Source of the DNA: Pycnopodia helianthoides
Taxonomy: Eukaryota > Echinodermata > Asteroidea > Forcipulatida > Asteriidae
DNA: 64,000 bases
Assembly: GCA_032158295.1 (NCBI GenBank)
Contig: CM063256.1
Span: 15,446,574 to 15,510,573 of the forward strand
Direction: 5' to 3'
The notes beneath the pieces were generated by a model, which had not been told where the DNA came from, did no database searches, and saw only the letters and a list, made by a program, of their open reading frames with translations. Positions 54,301 to 62,609 of the stretch are shown one piece after another. Made by a program: the position numbers and the translations under genes. Position 1 is the first letter of the stretch, and every line of letters starts with the position of its first letter.

Positions 54301-55787
54301 AAGGTAACTTTTATGTTATTGTGTCGTTAGTTCATTCTTCTATAAATGTAATATGTCGACATCTTGAGACGATTTATCTCGGGAAGACAACATCCTAAAG
54401 TAAGATGTTGTCTTACCGATATATTTTATGTGAGGATGTCGACATCATGAAAGTAAGATGGCGACATCTCGAGATAAATTATCTCGGGAAGTCATTATCC
54501 TGCAGTAAAACATATCAGGATCTCAACAAGTTGGATGGCACTTCCAGAGCTCCGTTTCTTCTGCACCTCAGTACAACTATCAGCAGGACTTGAAGCTTTA
54601 TATAATGGATGGAAAGCAGTCCAGACACAAACATTTGTTGTAACACCATGCAACCACAGTTTCAGGATTCAAACATTGATTACGTGTAATGTTTATTAAA
54701 ATGCTCGATCGATCAGTACGAGGTTGCATGTGATAGAAATGTGACATGTACAGCCCTCTTCCGTGGCAAACACAAGAGGGCGCTGCATGAGATCAGTTGT
54801 GTCTATTTTGACGGTCAAGTTATTAATTTGAGTCTTTATAAGTTCTCATCGTTAAGACAGTCGTCGAAATACGTATAGCTCCCTCTTAAAGATTACCAGT
54901 ATGATATTAACCACAATTAATGTTTTTCATATTAATACATCAAACCGGTATTGTGTTTTTTCATCTATCTCAGGTCGAAGTCCAGATCAGCTGGTATCCC
55001 TTACAACGTGGATAACATGACATACCCATCAACTGGTCTTGCACCCTGTGGTCGATGCGATGCATACTATACGGCATTGCAGACCACCAGGGGCGTTGAG
55101 TTACACTTATACCAAGAGCTCCACCAACCAGCAAGCACGAAGATCACAGACAGTGGCAGCAGTACCACCAACGAAGGATTGCATTCAGCAGACGGGGGTT
55201 TCTACGAGTGTATAGACGAGGACCAGTTTAGCAGCGTAACCAATGACAACCTCTCGGATTACACGGAGGCAGAGACTGCACTCAACTCAGCAAATACTGC
55301 CACGCTACCGTCCAAGCAGTCCTTAACACATACCGTGGACCCTCTACCTTTCGAGATTGGTCCAGAAAGTCCAAGCTCCGTCATCGAACCTGCCTGCTCC
55401 GACCGCAAGGGTAGCGGCGACTCATGTAAAGCTGAGGCACCCTTGCCGTTTTTAGAACCGAAATATTTCACGCTAGAACCCGACGGCGGTTACCGTGACG
55501 GAACCTGTGTAGAGAACGATGAACACAAAGTAGAGTTTGAACTGAGCGAGGACGAGGACGTTAAGTGTCTGTCACCAGATGACATTGACCGGGGCCATAT
55601 CACGCTAAACGTCCCTGTATCTCCGAACGTGTCGTACTGTGAGCCACCCAGTGAAGATGAACCTTTGACACCCACACAATCCGACAGCCTTGAAGCTGGT
55701 CCATACGGGTACATACCCCCGAGCATTGGTCTCTCTGCCGTGCCAGACAGGGGAGGTAGAAAAACTGAAATTATCACCGAAATCTAA
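36252..55787 (+). CDS. MAM-domain single-pass membrane protein, 3' seven exons (5' end missing)
   Basis: Spliced gene with exons 36252-36398, 47366-47471, 49099-49258, 51832-51916, 53413-53628, 54204-54303 and 54974-55787. All introns are GT-AG, and the reading frame passes through every junction (phases 1,1,2,0,1,1,2), giving 541 residues to a TAA stop. Visible order: MAM domain (about residues 4-160), Thr/Pro/Lys/Arg-rich stalk (166-237), one hydrophobic helix (239-266) followed by five arginines, then a cytoplasmic tail to residue 541. MAM domains are extracellular adhesion modules of about 160-170 residues found in meprins, neuropilins and receptor tyrosine phosphatases. No phosphatase, kinase or protease domain is present here. 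The first exon enters in phase 1 with no start codon or signal peptide, so at least one upstream exon is missing. Further extracellular domains may therefore exist. The membrane topology is inferred from the helix and the basic stop-transfer run. I do not recognise a named orthologue. Confidence 0.9.
37016..37733 (+). repeat. Diverged ~120-bp direct repeat, copies ~600 bp apart
   Basis: Copy one (37016-37143) and copy two (37615-37733) share, in order, TTTGTTTGTACTC, a CCCAT-GTTT/TTTCGTACA stretch, CACTCTCCAACT-type sequence, GGGAC-C, TGTCC-TTTTT and GGTTCCCGGTTT/GTCCCCGGTTT. The intervening sequence also repeats GGGGAC/GTCCC words. It lies in the large first visible intron. It is probably an ancient tandem or transposon-derived unit with no conserved frame. 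Confidence 0.6.
38727..38753 (+). repeat. (TC)n microsatellite
   Basis: An interrupted CT/TA dinucleotide run (TCTCTCTCTATATATCTCTC) lies in the first visible intron. It is a simple repeat. Confidence 0.8.
39195..39730 (+). repeat. Low-complexity T/G and (ATT)n tract
   Basis: A (TTTG)n run is followed by two near-identical T9-10/G10 blocks at about 39241-39290, then long AT-only sequence, a GA-rich G-run near 39617 and an (ATT)n run near 39700. It is strongly asymmetric in base composition. Nothing coding was seen. Confidence 0.8.
40680..40855. repeat. Fragment related to family 2 element
   Basis: It contains TGCTGCTCAGCAG, GTAGCAGAAATTGGGAGGAT and GCTCAGCAGAAATAG, which echo the GCTGAGCAGAAAATG interior of the 9.5-kb element and the 61.8-kb copy. 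No complete terminal inverted repeats are seen, so it is a decayed fragment. Confidence 0.4.
43405..43692 (+). repeat. 21-bp palindromic minisatellite
   Basis: Tandem units of AATCCGTAATAACGGATT plus GCG (21 bp) are near perfect from about 43583 to 43672 and degenerate upstream. Each unit contains AATCCGT-AATA-ACGGATT, a perfect 7-bp inverted repeat with a four-base loop, so the array is a chain of identical hairpins. It lies in the intron between the first and second MAM exons. Confidence 0.92.
44640..45000 (+). repeat. Possible decayed MITE sharing a common core
   Basis: It starts TTAAAGGTCAGGATTGATAA and ends near CCTTTAAA, so a weak TTAAAGG-type terminal inverted repeat is possible. At 44891-44940 it carries AAATTTTTACAGGTTTGTTA and TTTCATGTGTATAG, which match the core of the 56.87- and 58.8-kb sequences. 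No coding frame is present. Confidence 0.4.
47366..47471 (+). CDS. MAM exon 2: central strand region
   Basis: The exon follows TTTGGTGCAG and ends at CTCAG|GTAAAT. Joined to the first exon in phase 1 it reads GFYIFAPSCYNETQIGQ then VTRFSFPVHQLREGHGKL. This fits the MAM segment G-x-Y-(I/M)-F-x-(A/D)-x-S ... G-x-x-A/T-x-L/F-x-S/F-P. The Cys in PSCYNET may pair with another Cys in the domain; NET is an N-glycosylation sequon. The cysteine usually found just before the F-W/F-Y-H-M motif is not seen at the corresponding place (GKLRRFFYHM), so the disulphide pattern may be unusual. It is separated from the first exon by an 11-kb intron. Confidence 0.9.
48809..48986. mobile_element. MITE family 1, copy B
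   Basis: This is a full-length relative of the 25629-25807 element. The left end reads AATAGATCCTATGCTTTGAC then GTCA, and the right end is the complement of AATAGACTTTATGCACATGA then CGTCA. Both ends contain TGACGTCA, the CRE palindrome. It lies in the intron between the second and third MAM exons, about 110 bp upstream of the third exon's acceptor. Confidence 0.82.
49099..49258 (+). CDS. MAM exon 3: FFYHMW motif and core strands
   Basis: The acceptor is TTGGATAG and the donor is GAG|GTAAAT. It reads RFFYHMWDAYEPDRLGTLTV, then YACHGLPLWSRERRQLDKW and ELDIYCQQPFE. FFYHMW plus GTLTVY is the most conserved MAM signature (F-W/F-Y-H-M ... G-T/S-L-x-V). LWSR followed by a conserved W also matches the family. 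Two extra cysteines (YAC, IYC) are worth modelling as a local disulphide. Entry is phase 2 and exit is phase 0. Confidence 0.93.
49380..49630 (+). repeat. ~30-bp degenerate minisatellite
   Basis: About eight imperfect units of the form GGGTtTTGccATAGGCTTCATTATGGcTAA occur, with variants CTTTATTGTG and CTTCCTTGTG. The period is about 30 bp with one shortened unit (GGCTAAGGCTTCATTATGGC). It lies immediately downstream of the third MAM exon, within the intron. Confidence 0.8.
49753..49830 (+). repeat. 21-bp direct repeat pair
   Basis: ACAGGGTTTCAGCTTTCATG occurs at 49754-49773 and again at 49811-49830, 57 bp apart. It is intronic. The function is unknown, and it may be a remnant of a small tandem duplication. 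Confidence 0.75.
51832..51916 (+). CDS. MAM exon 4: C-terminal strands of the MAM domain
   Basis: The acceptor is TTGTTTTCAG and the donor is CAC|GTAAGT. It reads LIFEVIRGGWDSDIAVDDIRF then VDVYQSP. The pattern Q/L-I-x-F-E-V/G-x-R-G ... D-I-A-V/L-D-D-I is the standard MAM ending. The phase-1 exit matches the phase-1 entry of the first MAM exon, so the whole module is a symmetric 1-1 unit. The final cysteine found in many MAM domains after the DDI motif is not visible in this exon. Confidence 0.93.
53413..53628 (+). CDS. Stalk exon: Thr/Pro/Ala/Lys-rich juxtamembrane segment
   Basis: The acceptor is TACCCACAG and the donor is CCAG|GTTAGG; entry and exit are both phase 1 and the length is 216 nt. 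About 72 residues are rich in Thr, Pro, Ala, Ser, Lys and Arg (for example TTATTKATTPRATPRRTEAK). This composition suits an extended, O-glycosylated spacer between the MAM module and the membrane. It contains one N-glycosylation sequon (NST) and basic clusters PRRTEAK and TPKKRKTE. The second cluster resembles a nuclear localisation signal, but on the predicted extracellular side a dibasic cleavage site is more plausible. Being 1-1 symmetric, the exon could be skipped without a frameshift. Confidence 0.82.
54204..54303 (+). CDS. Transmembrane exon
   Basis: The acceptor is TTATTTGACAG and the donor is GAAG|GTAACT. It reads VWTAFVLAGVVGGGFVLCF then MTFFVMFFFCRRRRR. A ~28-residue hydrophobic helix with a GVVGGG small-residue stretch, which could support helix packing, is followed by CRRRRR as a stop-transfer signal and possible palmitoylation site. 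This fixes the orientation with the MAM domain outside. Entry is phase 1 and exit is phase 2. Confidence 0.9.
54352..54508 (+). repeat. Palindrome-rich repeat in the last intron
   Basis: Two related segments (CGACATCTTGAGACGATTTA and TCTCGGGAAG..., then CGACATCTCGAGATAAATTA and TCTCGGGAAG...) lie about 100 bp apart. The region includes GATGTCGACATC (54435-54446, a perfect 12-bp palindrome), CGAGATAA-A-TTATCTCG and ACAACATC...GATGTTGT. It sits between the transmembrane and tail exons, just after the donor. Confidence 0.7.
54974..55787 (+). CDS. Cytoplasmic tail exon with stop codon
   Basis: The last coding exon follows TATCTCAG and runs 814 nt to TAA at 55785-55787. It encodes about 270 residues of low-complexity, acidic, Ser/Thr/Pro-rich sequence with no globular fold that I recognise. 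Visible short motifs include YQEL (about residue 317) and YECI (about 348), which fit YxxPhi sorting or SH2-type sites. SP/TP sites occur in ESPSS, LSPDD, VSPNV and LTPTQ. An acidic patch reads ELSEDEDVK, and YCEPP and YGYIPP tyrosine-proline motifs lie near the end. The C-terminus is ...TEIITEI, a class I PDZ-ligand form (Thr at -2, Ile at 0). The motifs are read directly; their use in signalling or endocytosis is inference. Confidence 0.9.
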
Positions 55788-56050
55788 AGACACAATAACC
55801 TTTTATACCGGTTGTAAATTTTGTGTACATGTTTCATGCAAGTGTAATTTTGCCAATTTATACCTTATTTTGTTTAACCCTCTACAACGCAGTTTTTAAT
55901 CATGTGGAGAAGTACCCTCGTCGTTTTTTAAAAGTCATGCACATTTAAAACAGTGGAGACCCTCTCTGATTAGGATATAAACAAGGTTTGGCAGCGAAAA
56001 AAGCAGCAAGAATACATAAGTACTTAATAAACAAGCTGTCATACACGTAA
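55788..56050 (+). promoter_or_regulatory. 3' UTR with polyadenylation signal
   Basis: The sequence after the TAA stop is AT-rich and non-coding. A canonical AATAAA hexamer lies at 56026-56031, about 240 bp downstream of the stop, followed by a T/G-containing stretch. This is the first canonical signal I see after the stop. The exact cleavage site cannot be read from sequence, and longer 3' UTR forms are possible. Confidence 0.6.
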
Positions 56051-56864
56051 AGCATACGCCCAAACAAATTTGACGGTTATTTTTTTCAAAACATAGCCTA
56101 TACCAGAAGTTATTTTCGTCCCGAAATGAAACTTGAACTCATTTTACATCATTTTAAAGATGAGGTATTATTATTGTGAATTTATTCGCCTTGTTAAGAA
56201 TCTTCATACAATATTTTCAAAGTATTTTCCAAGTGTAATTTTTTTTTGCAAGGATTACTGCACTTCTAAAACGGTTCAACAGTGTTCGTTTAATCGCATC
56301 ATTGCTTCGTCGAATCGTTTTTGCTGCGACTTTGCCTTATCTGTACGTCTGAAAGCCAGAGCCAGAGTATAACAAATCTTTCTCGGAATGGCCTCAATAA
56401 CAATCTTGTGTCAAGTACTTGGACTAAACCTTACAGTACGCTATCCTGCAGTAAAGGCACCAGACTATCGAAATTGCATTGTAAAAACATTACATGTTAT
56501 GGCATAAAGCATGCCCCTTGGTTTGTGTTTTTATACCTATGCAATACCTTGGATTATCAATACAAATATTGCCAAGTACTTTCAGTATATTTAAAGTTAA
56601 ATTTATGTTATTAGCTTAGAATCAACAATATCAGCTTAATAAGTTTAAATGCACTATGTTTATGAATTATGATATGCTGTATGTATCGTTTTGTGTAAAA
56701 AATACACGATTTTTTCTGAGCTTCAAACTCTGTGAAGTACTAAGAGCCCTAGTCAAGGAGATGGAATATACATTGCCGGGAAAACATTATATCAGTTGCA
56801 ATTTGAAGGTAGTATACAGGATTTGGAGAGCTGTCCAAAAAATGTCGCAGACAGTTTTTATGTT

Positions 56865-56915
56865 TTGTGTGATCAACCATGAAATAACAAACCTGTGAAA
56901 ATTTGAGCTGAATCT
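56865..56915 (-). repeat. Common MITE core, minus orientation
   Basis: AACCATGAAATAACAAACCT followed by GTGAAAATTTGAGCT is the reverse complement of the core found at 44891-44940 and resembles 58812-58870. The borders of the parent element are not clear. Confidence 0.5.
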
Positions 56916-57382
56916 GTTGTGTGACAATAACGAAAAACAAAGCACAAATTTCAGCATGTAGGCTAAACACATTGTCCGTAATAATATTTTGGTTGTAACG
57001 ACCAAAGAAACATTTTTAACAGAACAAAAATTGCTCCAGTATAAACTTCATAATCGCTTTCAGCCTATAAAAAAATTCAACAATTATTTTTTGTTAACCT
57101 TACCAATCCTCTTTAAGGCCTTTAAATGGTGAAACAGCAACTGTCGTTGAAATTCAGAGTAGGTGCAGTTTAGAAAATCACTTATATGATTGCTCCAGTT
57201 GCAATTGTTCGAAGTACGTCCCTTCAGGGGGGTTACTGCGGAGGAAACCAATTTATCTAACAAGGAAGTGTTTACAACACGCGTATGTAAACACTAGGGG
57301 AAAAGTGCTATGTTTTTTATTAATAGCTAAAATATTTCACGACTCAACTTTATTATGAGCAATGGTTTCAGGGGAACATTTG

Positions 57383-57499
57383 GGACGCTAGGTGGTAGCA
57401 GACTTAGCAGGTAAAGCCTTTGTTCTCGCAATGTGTGCATGCTTGGAACTACGTAAACAATGGAATTTTACTTGGCATGTCTGCTGCCATCTAGCGTTC
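57383..57499. mobile_element. Small foldback element, ~117 bp
   Basis: GGACGCTAGGTGGTAGCAGA (57383 onward) and the complement of GAACGCTAGATGGCAGCAGA (ending 57499) form ~33-bp imperfect arms, continuing through CTTAGCAGGTAAA and CATGCCAAGTAAA. The loop is about 50 bp. It has no coding capacity and is MITE- or foldback-like. Confidence 0.65.
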
Positions 57500-58265
57500 T
57501 AAAGTCTTCCATTGTTGATCACCCTTTTTGAATGTGTCATCTCCTAAGTCCAGGTGCAAATCCCATCCATGCAGCTGGTAAGAATCGTACCAAAGCTATT
57601 TTTAGACATAACCAAATCGATATTTTTCATGCAAAAAAAACAATCTCTCTAATAAGCAAAGCATTAGGTTAATGTGTCATGTCTAAATCTAGTCGTTTGC
57701 CACTCGCCATTTCAATGACAAGCTTGACAATGAGTCATCGAAGAGTGCGCTATTACAGGCGATTCAAATGAAACTTTGTACTCCTCCAAATAACTGTTAA
57801 AGTGTTCCAATGTAATTGTCTTTTTTATCGAATTCGGACGGTCTGTCATACCACTGTGTCCTTTGTATTAGTATAGGTAACCTACGTGAATTGAAACTTA
57901 ATAACTATTAGTATGACCGTTACATTACCGCCACTTTGAAGAATTCCAAATTACCTTAAAATTGTCCTTATATAGTCATTGTCTGCCATCCAACCTTACA
58001 TTTGATTTTATTGATCTAATGAAGCTGTTTAGTAATTGGCTAATGATTGGCTAGCGATGTCAACTATGCAGTTTTATCTTTGTCAAGTACACTGTATACG
58101 CGAAAATTATAACACCATAAATGGACCTGACTGTTTATTTCCCCTTGCTTTTGTTGACGTTTATTTTAATGGTATTATTCATCTGACGTCAACATCACCA
58201 TACCGCCATTTAGTTGGTGTAACAAACTCGCTTTGTATTGAGGACTCCAAATTGTGTGGTTTCAC

Positions 58266-58306
58266 TTTTGCTACCAAGATTTGCTACCAAGTTTTGCTAC
58301 CAAGTT
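58266..58306 (+). repeat. Triple TTTGCTACCAAG repeat
   Basis: Three copies of a ~13-bp unit, TTTTGCTACCAAG, lie in a row and differ by one base. It is a very short tandem repeat next to a family 2-like fragment. Confidence 0.7.
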
Positions 58307-58344
58307 GGGCCAACGCCGTTTAACAAAAACAGCAAGGCACCAAT

Positions 58345-58640
58345 CACACAATCCTCACACTGTGTTTGGCTGGTAACCTTATTTCAACCCGTCCTCTACC
58401 CAGTGAAGCTAGAGAAGATCAAATCCATTGACTCGTTGGTTTTCCTAGTTTACAATATTCAGATTATCTTCAGCCGAAATCCTGACTCAAACATTGGCCG
58501 CCAAATGCTTGGTCCAACTTCAAATGCTGCTCAGCAGAAGAACAAAATGCTTAACACAATTTAATTTAAGCATAACATTTTTTGCTGTTAATTCATTTAT
58601 GCTTAGCACGATTGTTAATTTTCTTAGCAAGCTGTGGTTA
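58345..58640 (-). repeat. Family 2 element fragment, reverse orientation
   Basis: GGCTGGTAACCTTATT matches the complement of AATAAGGTTACCAGCC inside the 9.5-kb element, and GCTGCTCAGCAGAAG with AAATGCTTAACACAA matches its GAGCAGAAAATGTTTAAGCA region. No intact ends were found. Confidence 0.45.
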
Positions 58641-58759
58641 GGATTTTAGGTTCTTTTTATATTCCGCTGTTACTTTTTTAAGTGTGTAACTATGTACTTG
58701 ATGTGCAGATCGCCAAAAATAGGCATCATTCACTTATCACATAATGATAGATCAACACC

Positions 58760-59124
58760 TTAAAGGCTGGGTATACTTTTGATAATTGATAAAGACCAGT
58801 ATCCTCACTAAGTGTATCCCAACATAATATGCATAAAATAACACGGCTGTGAAAATTTGGGCTCAATTGGTCATCGAAGATGCAATAAAATAATGTAAGA
58901 AAAAACACTCTTGTTGCATAGTGTGCTTCTTGCCTGAAGGCTTTCTCATATTCAAATTTTTGGGTGAAAAAAATACCCCCTTGCTCTAAAACTTCATTAT
59001 TTCAAAGATAGTTGTTTTCTTACAATGTTTTATAATAACAACAGCTCTCCAGTGCTTTTTACCGAGTATTTTTTTATGGTCTTTAACTTGTAGAGTAATT
59101 ACCAAAAGTACCCCATGCCTTTAA
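58760..59124. mobile_element. MITE family 3, copy A (TTAAAGGC ends)
   Basis: The left end reads TTAAAGGCTGGGTATACTTT then TGATAATT. The right end is the complement of TTAAAGGCATGGGGTACTTT then TGGTAATT, giving 23 of 28 matches. The element is 365 bp, non-coding, with TTAA at both ends. The interior (58812-58870) has the shared core GTGTATCCCAACATAATATG and GCATAAAATAACACGG. Confidence 0.75.
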
Positions 59125-60339
59125 TTTACACATTAACATGTCAAAGTATGTAATAAATAAATTTATATAAAATTAAAAAAACAGAACTGGCTTTTAATAG
59201 GTACACAGTACTATTTTCTCAAATAAATGGTGTGATTTTGTACTGTGTAGAATGTGATGATGATATTTAGCGTGTTTATAATTATATTGTTTAAAGGGGT
59301 ATCGAATTTTGTAATCTTAGTGTTAAACAAGGATCAGCAGAAAATTAAATTGAATAAAAGTGTCATGGTGAATTACGAATTTTCACCACATAATGATATT
59401 GCAGACGTGCAATGTGTCTGTGTTCACCATACATATACTTAAATGATATGACCACATCAGAGAGGGTGGGTTGTTGACTAACAGAGTGGAACTTTTCACC
59501 GGGACCCACTTTCACGGTAGTGCTTCATGTCAACATAATCAATGCTTATCAAATATTTTCCTCAGGGGAAAATAAATTTGGCCTGAATAAAACATATGAA
59601 AGTATTTCTGTGTTGTACAGATTTAAATTACACTCAGACCGAGTTTGATTTGAATCTGCACTGCATCATAAAGAGGAAGACGTCAAGCCAAAGACATTGA
59701 TCATTTTTAATTACTGACAACGCAACTCTTTACTCACAGTATTTTATGTAGAAGTTAAAAACAAAAATGTGTGTGCATTATTTTTTTAATTGGTAAGTGA
59801 AATGGTCTCATAGGATCAACCTCGACCTGGATATTAACACAGCATATTTGACTTCTAACATGTATGGTGGTAGGTGTTAACATTCAATTTAAAGATTCAA
59901 GTTTTTCAAGCTTTTCATCGATTCTTGTTTGTTGGTCATTATTTTATTTCGTTTGACTTTGCTTCGGGTGATCATTTTTTTTAACGGGCTAATTAATTGT
60001 TATTTTAAATACTGTATGGTTTAACGCTGTAAGGGGACCTTTGCGTATAAATATATTGAAAATGTACCCAAAACGCAGAAGATGGCTGGGTGGATATTAC
60101 AAAATAAATACTCACGATATAAGAGGAAAAAAATCACTTTTCAGGTTTTTTACTTTGTTATGTGGTGTTATGTGGTTTATTTTTCTTGATTCTTTGTAAT
60201 TATTAATTACAAGTGTAGGGGCCTAAATCAACTTGCCACGGCTGACTCTGGGACTGGGGTGATTTTATTACCGGTGTGGCAGGAAATTCTGTCCCCGAAA
60301 GATTCTGGTGTGTGTTGCCCTCCTCCACAAGCCCCAGCC

Positions 60340-60396
60340 CATCCACCAACCACCCATCCCACCCAACCCACCCAACCCAACCCCACCCCATGTAAT
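60340..60396 (+). repeat. CCCAACCCACC-type low-complexity tract
   Basis: Irregular CCCACC/CCCAACC units make a strand-asymmetric C-rich tract of about 55 bp (G-rich on the other strand). The glycine/tryptophan-rich open frame on the minus strand is a by-product of this composition. Confidence 0.75.
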
Positions 60397-61650
60397 GCGG
60401 CGTAATGTGTGGACATTTGGTTTGATTGTCCATCTTTTTACTCAACTTGCTTCAGCCCGTGTCAATTTACCGTGCGGGGGACACATCCTGGAGTATAAGG
60501 GCGTATCCGAATTGACTGTTGCTAAGGGTGTTTCTAAGGAAGTATTTCACTTCAACGCGTGATGACGTGGAAATCTAACCGTAGTCGTAGCTGAAGCCGC
60601 CAGTTCGGACACGGCCTTAACATCCCCTATGACACCGGCGTAGCTGTCGAATGAGCCAGTGGCAGGGCACCAGTCTCATTTCTGTTAACGGCATTGGGAG
60701 TCGGAGTCTGTTCTTAGAAATGCAGGCGCATGCTGATGACGTATACTGACGACATTAAGCTGATGTCGTATTGGACGTTGTTGAATAAGGTCTTTACGAG
60801 TCTATCATGCCCGATATGGGGCAGGGCCCCCCCCCCCCCATGTTCCCACACTTTAACACACTATTTTCCTCTTGTACAGAAAATACACCCCCTATAATCC
60901 TATAAAGAATTCCTAAGATCCAAGCACACAATGAAGAGACGATAGAGGGGGTACCACCATGCCCCATGTCGAGCATAAACTGTTTACGAGACGTGTCACA
61001 AAAGATAAGGTCATTTGTCAGTTTCTTTATTTTGCTGTGTGGGGAAAGCATGGACATATTCTGAAAGGATAAAGGGGATGTGAACGTGGTCCAGTTCCTT
61101 CTACCTGATTTGATCAATCGTATCCTTTTGAAGATATGATGGAGTGAGCTTCTGTGTGTAGGCCTATTGACAAAAGAGATGTTACATCGAACTGGTAAGA
61201 CGAAATTAATAGTTTCAATATCAATTTGGGTTGATCACTCGATCTATCAGTATCAGTTCCATAGGCCTAAGCATGGAGCAATAAATTAGTTTATAATAAT
61301 ATGGGAGATTGGCATGTGATCGATAATGCAGTACAGGACATAAAGGTAAATGTATACCAAGCTCGATATGGGGTAATGTTAACACACTATATTCCTCTAG
61401 ACAAATGGAGGCATACTTCCTTAAAATCCTGTAAAGAATTCCTGAGATTCCAAGCACACAATGAATACACAACAGGGATGCATTTCTTTGCAAAGCAAAT
61501 CATGAGTGGGGTTTCAGTTGCAACAATGTTAACTATATTGCATTCTGCCCGGTAACCTTTTTCAGCTACGCAAAGATTTGTCTGTGCTTTGCAACGGTTT
61601 TGTGCTTACAGACTTCATAGGCTAAATACGTCATTTTCAACCCAGAGTTT

Positions 61651-61780
61651 AGGACCTAATTTCATAGAGCTGCTTATACACAAAATTATAGCTAAGAACA
61701 ACAAAACTATGCTTGCCAGAAAAAGGTTAACAGTTAAAATACCATTACACGTGTGACTGGTATCCTTCTATTAGCATAAT
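61651..61780 (+). repeat. Partial family 2 element
   Basis: GGACCTAATTTCATAGAGCT then GCTTATACACAAAATTATAG matches the left terminus and first part of the family 2 elements. The copy breaks off before a right end and is followed directly by a second, fuller copy at 61801. Confidence 0.55.
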
Positions 61781-61969
61781 GTATAAAGCAACGTTGGGCC
61801 CAGGGCCCAATTTCATGGAGCTGCTAAAGCACAAAAAGTAGCTAAGTACAACAAAAGTATGTTTACTAGCCTAGGGTTACCGGCCAAGATACCATACCAC
61901 ATGTACATTTGCGAATGGTATCCTGCTCATTTTCGCAAAGCAGCAAATTTGTAAGCAATATTTTCTGCC

Positions 61970-62281
61970 TAAAGGCACTTGACACGTTTGGTAATTACTT
62001 ATAACAAATATTAGCTTAAAAACTTACTCGGTAACTAGCAACGGAGAGCTGTTAATAGTTTAAAACATTGTGGGAAACGACTCCCTCTGAAGTAACGTAG
62101 TTTTTGAGAAAGAGGTAATTTTATTAAAAAGTCTTTTATTATGCACCTAAAAGCATACCAATTTGTGCAACGAGGGTTTTTTTCTTTCATAATTTTCTTG
62201 CTATTTTTTATGCATAATGATGGGATACACCAAGTGAGAATACTGGTTTTTGACAATTACCAAAGGTGTCCGGTGCCTTTA
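61970..62281. mobile_element. MITE family 3, copy B, nested
   Basis: The ends TAAAGGCACTTGACACGTTT then GGTAATT and the complement of TAAAGGCACCGGACACCTTT then GGTAATT match at 24 of 27 positions. The element is 312 bp and shares ends and part of the core with 58760-59124. TA is present at each boundary, so a TA target is possible. It has no coding capacity. Confidence 0.78.
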
Positions 62282-62285
62282 TAGT

Positions 62286-62576
62286 GACACGTTACTTGGA
62301 TCGGGTAGTTGTTCTTTGAAAAGCGTTTAAAACTGTTTGTTATAAAATGCGTATGGTTAAACTGATGTTTTAAAAGTAGAATATAATGATCCACACAAAT
62401 ATGCCTCGAAATTGCGTGGTTCGCAAAGTAAAAGGAAAACCATGCAATTTCGAGAGGCATACTTGTGTAGATCATTGTATTCTACTTTTAAAACATCTTT
62501 CCGTCCAGCATTTGATAACAAACGTTTACAAACGCTTTTCATAGACCAACTCGCCCGATCCAAGGCAACGTGTGTC
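62286..62576. mobile_element. Large foldback hairpin element, ~137-bp arms
   Basis: The left arm (62286-62421: GACACGTTACTTGGATCGGG, GAAAAGCGTTT, GATGTTTTAAAAGTAGAATA) and right arm (62438-62576) are inverted copies with a ~16-bp loop. Apparent open frames on opposite strands here encode similar peptides only because the sequence is an inverted repeat. Remembered similarity suggests a dispersed echinoderm family; this was not verified. Confidence 0.8.
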
Positions 62577-62609
62577 CCCCCCCCCCCAGCAGCTCTATGA
62601 AATTGGCCC

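Noticed and set aside
60203..60445. Gly/Trp-rich protein on the minus strand
   Set aside because: An artefact of the CCCAACCCACC low-complexity tract.
62357..62600. Two similar open frames on opposite strands suggesting a gene family
   Set aside because: The similarity is produced by the large inverted repeat, not by coding duplication.
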